This document shows, piece by piece, positions 60,401 through 64,000 of a stretch of DNA of 64,000 bases (the stretch's first letter is position 1; every line of letters begins with the position of its first letter). The translations under genes were made by a program, and so were the position numbers. The stretch comes from Mesostigma viride (lineage: Eukaryota; Streptophyta; Mesostigmatophyceae; Mesostigmatales; Mesostigmataceae). Location: assembly GCA_009746045.1 (NCBI GenBank), contig RPFO01000219.1:617501-681500 (forward strand), written 5' to 3'. The notes under the pieces are model-generated. The model ran no database searches, was not told where the DNA came from, and saw only the letters and a list, made by a program, of their open reading frames with translations.

Positions 60401-63400
60401 CTCTTGCCCCCCTTGCCCCCCCCTTGCCCCCTCCTGCCCCCCCTTGCCCCCCCTTGCCCCCCCCCTTGTTGCCCCCTTGCCCCCCCCCCCCCTTTCCCCC
60501 TCTTGGCCCCCCTTTCCCCCCCCCTTTTCCCCCCGTGTTTTACCCCAAGCAGCAAGCGGGGCCCCTGGGTGCGCTAGCAGGCCTGTTCGTCTTCGTCGTT
60601 GTCTGGCACAGCCTGCGCTCTCAACGGAGCTCCTCCTCGAGTGCCAGCAGCAGTCATGGGGCCGGGGCGGGGGCCAGCAGCAACACGGGTGGCCGCATCG
60701 CGGGCTCAGAGGGGGCCGATGCACCCACCTCCCTGGGAGGAGGGGACGCGGGCGGGTTCTCAGGTGCTCAGGGTGCCAGGGCGAACCTGGGCAAGGGGAT
60801 TGCGGGTCCCTCGGGGGAGGGGCCATCGGGCCCCCGCTCGGGGGGGGATGTCGCGATAGGGGCCTCGACGGCAGCCAGTTTCCGAGTCACGCAGGCGGCG
60901 CCGCGGGGGGCGGGGTCGCAGGGGGGCGCGGTGGGCGGTGGGATGCTCTCGGTGGGTTGGCGCTTGAAATAATCCTCTCTTGATTGGCTGATTGTGTTCT
61001 GTGTGCATGAACTCGGTGGGTTGGGGTCTTCGACCGCAAATAATTCCTTATTTCCTGAGTGGTGTGGGGCTTGGAAAAGGAGTTTCTCATTATTAGTGTG
61101 TTCTGTGTGCATGAACTTGGTGGGTGGGGATGTGGACTAGAAGAGCTTAGTTGTGGACGTGTTGGGTTGCGGCTTGGGCCATCCTTATGGTGTCTGGGAT
61201 GATTTCAGTGTCTTGGGCTGTAATTTATGACTGTCCTTTTTGGTTGGCCGTGGCTTTGCGCTGGTTGCATGATTTGGTGGGTGGCAGTTTCATACAGGTT
61301 TGGAAGCTTTTCTTGCTCATGAGGCCCGTTGGGTGGCGAATGGAAAGGATTACTGCTACTAATGTTATTATTATTTAATACTATTCATTGAAGGGGCTCT
61401 TTTAAGTGTTGTCGGTGGGTTGGGGCTCGGACCAGGTTGGAAAGAGTCAGGTTACATCCTTTACGGTTTGCCTTGTCATTCGCTCCTCTTACGTGCTTTC
61501 TACTCCTTGTGTGGTAAAATGTTTACAAGTTTTGTTGCTGTTGCTGTTGCCATGTCCACATTGTCTGTTGTTTCTTTTCCCACAGACGCTGTGTTTGCGC
61601 TCTTCCCCCCCGCTACTTGTCGAATTTATTTTGTTTTTCGGAGCCCCTTTCAGGCGGATCTCCGCTGCCCTTTTAAACGTGTTTCTGCTCCGCCCGTTTG
61701 CTTGCCACGATGTGACTCGATCCATCTCTCGCTCGTTGTTGCATGTTCTTGGTGCCGCAGGAAAGTATCCCCCAGTCCTCACTTTATGGCTGTCTACCAC
61801 CACATCGCAAGGCAACCCCCCTGGTAGAAGGGGCAACCTTTTAGACACGGCAACCCATTTTTAGAAGGGGGGTGGATTGTGATAATGTTGCCACGTTATG
61901 CGCCTCGTATGGGGTCCGTTAGTTGGTTGCTTTGCTAGTCACCCTGCACCATGGCTTGCAGGCATCCAAAATTTACGCCTTCGCGTTATGGCGGTTGCCA
62001 TCGTCCATTTCGTGTCTCACGTGCGCTGTGTGTGTTTGTGTCTCTCCCCCTTTACCCTCCCCCTTCACTTGCCACGTTTCCGGTGCCACAGGAAAGCGTC
62101 CCCCAGTCGTCGCTCGTGGCGCATCTCCAGAGGACCCTGCCAGGCGTCAAGCGGGTACGTGGGGGCCATGCTTACGACCTACAGCCTCACGTAGCCGCAC
62201 GGTCGGAACTTCTCTGTCAATTTGTCGGACGGGCCAGCAAGGCCACGCAGCAAGGGATCAAAGCCCCCCCCCCCTCTTGTCAAAGCCAAAAGGGTGGATT
62301 ATTTTCTCGCCTCTTTGGGTGGGCCAAATGTGATTCCGCAAGAATCAAGCTGCCCCCAGGCCCCTAGTTCGAGAGCCAAACGACGACAGGGCGCCGCAAA
62401 ACAAAGCAGCTTGCTCTGAGCTGCTCACATAACCCTAGGGAGAAATGGGGAAAGGTTGCTTTGCCCTGCGACTTGGGTACCTACCACAACGAGGACTAAG
62501 AATAAATGATATATAGTGGGTTTTCTCATAAATAACTCTTATAAAGTGTTTCCTCTTCAGTTGGCACGGCTCTACCCTCTCTTTGCTTATCCCCCCCCAC
62601 ACACACACTCACCTTCCCCTGCACCCCCCCGCCCATCCTCCCATACACACACACGCACGCGCGCGCACACTCACACGCACACATTTACCTCCTCCCTGCC
62701 TCGCGCTGACTTCTTCTTTCGCCCTCCTGTGCCCCTCGTCTTCTTCCCCCCCTGTCCTCCTTCCTTACCTGCTTGCGCCCCCCCCCCCCCCCCCCCCGTG
62801 CAGGTCACCTGCATGTGCTCGGGCACGCTGCTGCAGGAGACCATCCCGGAGGAGCTGGAGGTGGGTGGTCCCCTTTCACACTAATCACAGGAAGGTCCTA
62901 CCTGTTATACTTGTAAAGCTAGCCACGCAGGCTGTCACTGCAGGAGACCATCCCAGAGGAGACGGAGGCGGGTGCTTCCTGCGCTCCCTATTTAAACAGC
63001 GTGGCTCTTCCTTGTACGCTCATCGATCATCCAAGTAGGCACTAGCACCGCTTTCCTCTGCGTGCTTCATCATCCTGCTCCTTTGTAATGCTGCTACTTT
63101 GCAGTACTCGCACTGTGTGATGCTGCTAGTTTGCAATGCCGGTACTCGATAGTACTGGAGCTTAACAATACTGCTACTTTACATCACTGCTACCTTATAG
63201 TAGTGCTACTTTGTCGTACTGCGACTATGCACTACTGCGTCGTACTGCGACTTAATAAGAGTAATAAGGCTACTTCATAATACTGCTACTCACTACTTCA
63301 TAATGTTGCAACTTGATAATGCTGCTGTTATATAATAAGGCTACTTCATATTACTGCTACTTCATAATATTGCTACTCACTACTTCATAATGTTGCAACT

Positions 63401-64000
63401 TCATAATGCTGCTGTTATATGATAAGGCTACTTCATATTACTGCTACTTCATAATACTGCTACTCACTACTTCATAATGTCGCAACTTCATAATGCTGCT
63501 ATTATATGATAAGGCTACTTCATATTACTGCTACCCTGTAACAGTAATGACTTATTTGAGCTCGCATTGCAGGTGCCAGGTCTTCGGCGACCGTTACTCC
63601 TTTCACAGTCTCTCCCTACCTATCTACACACCCCTCTCCCCATCTGCGTTCACTTACTTGAGCCCGTGTTGTGGGTGACAGCTCTTTGGTGGCTCTTTGT
63701 TCCTTCTCTCTGTGCGTGTGCCTGTTTGCGTGCCCACGCACAACCGGTGCCCGGTTTAGGCCAGCCGGTGTTTGTCCCCCATCTGCTGCTGCTGCTGCTG
63801 CTGCGGCGGCGGCGGCGGCTTCAGCTGCTGCTTGCTGGCTGTCAATCTTCTTCCCCTCTCAATGCCTGGGCTCCATCGGCCGCCCACACATAAACACGTG
63901 CCAGGTCCTTGCCAGACACATTCTTTCCCTCCTGTAGCTACTGCTCTCCACTCGTCTGCCTGGCCCCACATACCAGTCACGCAGCACAACAGCGGACTTG
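57500..64000 (+). CDS. PEX22: Peroxin-22 (PEX22), 3' partial
   Basis: Four exons are placed: 57500-57589, 60553-60951, 62092-62154 and 62804-62860, all GT-AG and phase 0, giving 203 residues; later exons lie beyond the window. The start reads [20 protein letters not shown]. Exon 2 opens with a membrane helix ([19 protein letters not shown], about residues 33-51) followed by Arg and a Ser/Gly/Ala-rich linker. Exons 3-4 give [16 protein letters not shown] and [19 protein letters not shown], which line up with the conserved R-[KR]-V-T-C ... E-E-T-x-P-E-E-L block of plant PEX22. Known role: peroxisomal membrane anchor and activator of the ubiquitin-conjugating enzyme PEX4, needed to recycle the import receptor PEX5. 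Exon 3 has a rival upstream copy at 61,759. No convincing fifth exon was found before 64,000. Confidence 0.8.
57590..58494 (+). other. First part of PEX22 intron 1
   Basis: No exon recognised. CCCCGTC-type hexamers lie at 58,081-58,148 and a short TCTAGGG triplet at 58,355-58,376 resembles, but does not match, plant telomere repeats. Confidence 0.6.
58495..60540. repeat. C-rich 12-13-bp minisatellite in PEX22 intron 1
   Basis: About 150 units of CCCCTTGCCCA(C), with CATTCCCCTTCTTG interruptions that form a higher-order pattern, ending in a C and T tract that serves as the polypyrimidine tract of exon 2. Frames of 620 to 807 codons are open through it on both strands; one reads into the true exon 60553-60951 in frame, so automatic gene calls here will be misleading. 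Confidence 0.97.
60952..62091 (+). other. PEX22 intron 2
   Basis: Two TGTTCTGTGTGCATGAACT copies (60,990 and 61,096) begin a roughly 105-bp duplication. At 61,745-61,790 a near copy of the next exon's acceptor and start (GCAGGAAAGTATCCCCCAGT) occurs. CAAGGCAACCCCC at 61,808 is the inverted core of the 73-bp repeat at 18,410. Confidence 0.7.
62155..62803 (+). other. PEX22 intron 3
   Basis: No exon. CA-rich DNA at 62,590-62,690, then a C run of about 20 bases (62,778-62,797) directly in front of acceptor GTGCAG. Confidence 0.7.
62861..64000 (+). repeat. Right-edge intron of PEX22 with exon-end copy and tandem repeats
   Basis: Segment 62,940-62,977 repeats the end of exon 62804-62860 plus its donor region (TGCAGGAGACCATCCCAGAG). 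Repeats of ACTGCTACTTCATAAT and longer units of about 90 bp fill 63,100-63,540. A CTG/CGG run lies at 63,784-63,820. No further exon can be supported. Confidence 0.75.

Noticed and set aside
58397-60972. Frames of 620-807 codons on both strands (Pro/Leu/His-rich, or Gly/Lys/Ala/Trp-rich).
   Set aside because: They are the C-rich minisatellite of PEX22 intron 1 read in open frames; only the last part of one frame (60553-60951) is a true exon.
63573-63640. Fifth exon of PEX22 after acceptor CATTGCAG.
   Set aside because: The translated sequence has no similarity to the PEX22 region expected next and no donor in suitable phase nearby.

Overview
The window is nuclear DNA of a eukaryote, most likely a green alga (Chlorophyta). 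The genes are split by GT-AG introns. One gene matches the plant-type peroxin PEX22, two encode EGF/exostosin (GT47) proteins of the kind common in green algae, and introns are swollen by micro- and minisatellites to a degree seen in some repeat-rich algal genomes. Species cannot be fixed from sequence alone. All exon boundaries were assembled by hand from splice motifs, reading phase and family similarity.

Layout. (1) 420-25,994, plus strand: the 3' part of one very large gene. Sixteen exons join with matching phase at all 15 junctions into a 1,206-residue open product whose N-terminus lies left of the window. In order it carries the end of a permuted papain-like (C92/YiiX-type) domain, two cyclic-nucleotide-binding (cNMP) domains, EF-hand-like segments and a complete three-repeat mitochondrial carrier. 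Its introns hold a 3-kb 40-bp satellite, a 36-bp minisatellite, heptamer and tetranucleotide arrays. (2) 26-32 kb: intergenic DNA with LINE debris (an RT fragment and an ORF1-like gene between inverted repeats). (3) 32.2-44.7 kb: two divergent paralogous EGF-exostosin genes sharing a central promoter region. The minus copy carries two frame-breaking insertions; the plus copy is intact (993 aa). (4) 44.7-47.0 kb: a 5'-truncated LINE on the minus strand abutting the plus exostosin gene, ending at an AAGT microsatellite. (5) 47,591-56,495, minus: a complete ten-exon SNU23/ZMAT2 spliceosome gene (205 aa). (6) 57,500 to right edge, plus: first four exons of PEX22, with a 2-kb C-rich minisatellite in intron 1; its 3' end lies outside.

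The genes show no shared pathway. The two most notable results are the unusual domain chain of the first gene, which would put a carrier under cyclic-nucleotide and perhaps calcium control, and a recurrent pattern in three unrelated genes: short exon ends together with their splice site are duplicated, often several times, into the adjoining intron. Most long open frames in the window are satellite artefacts and are not annotated as genes.
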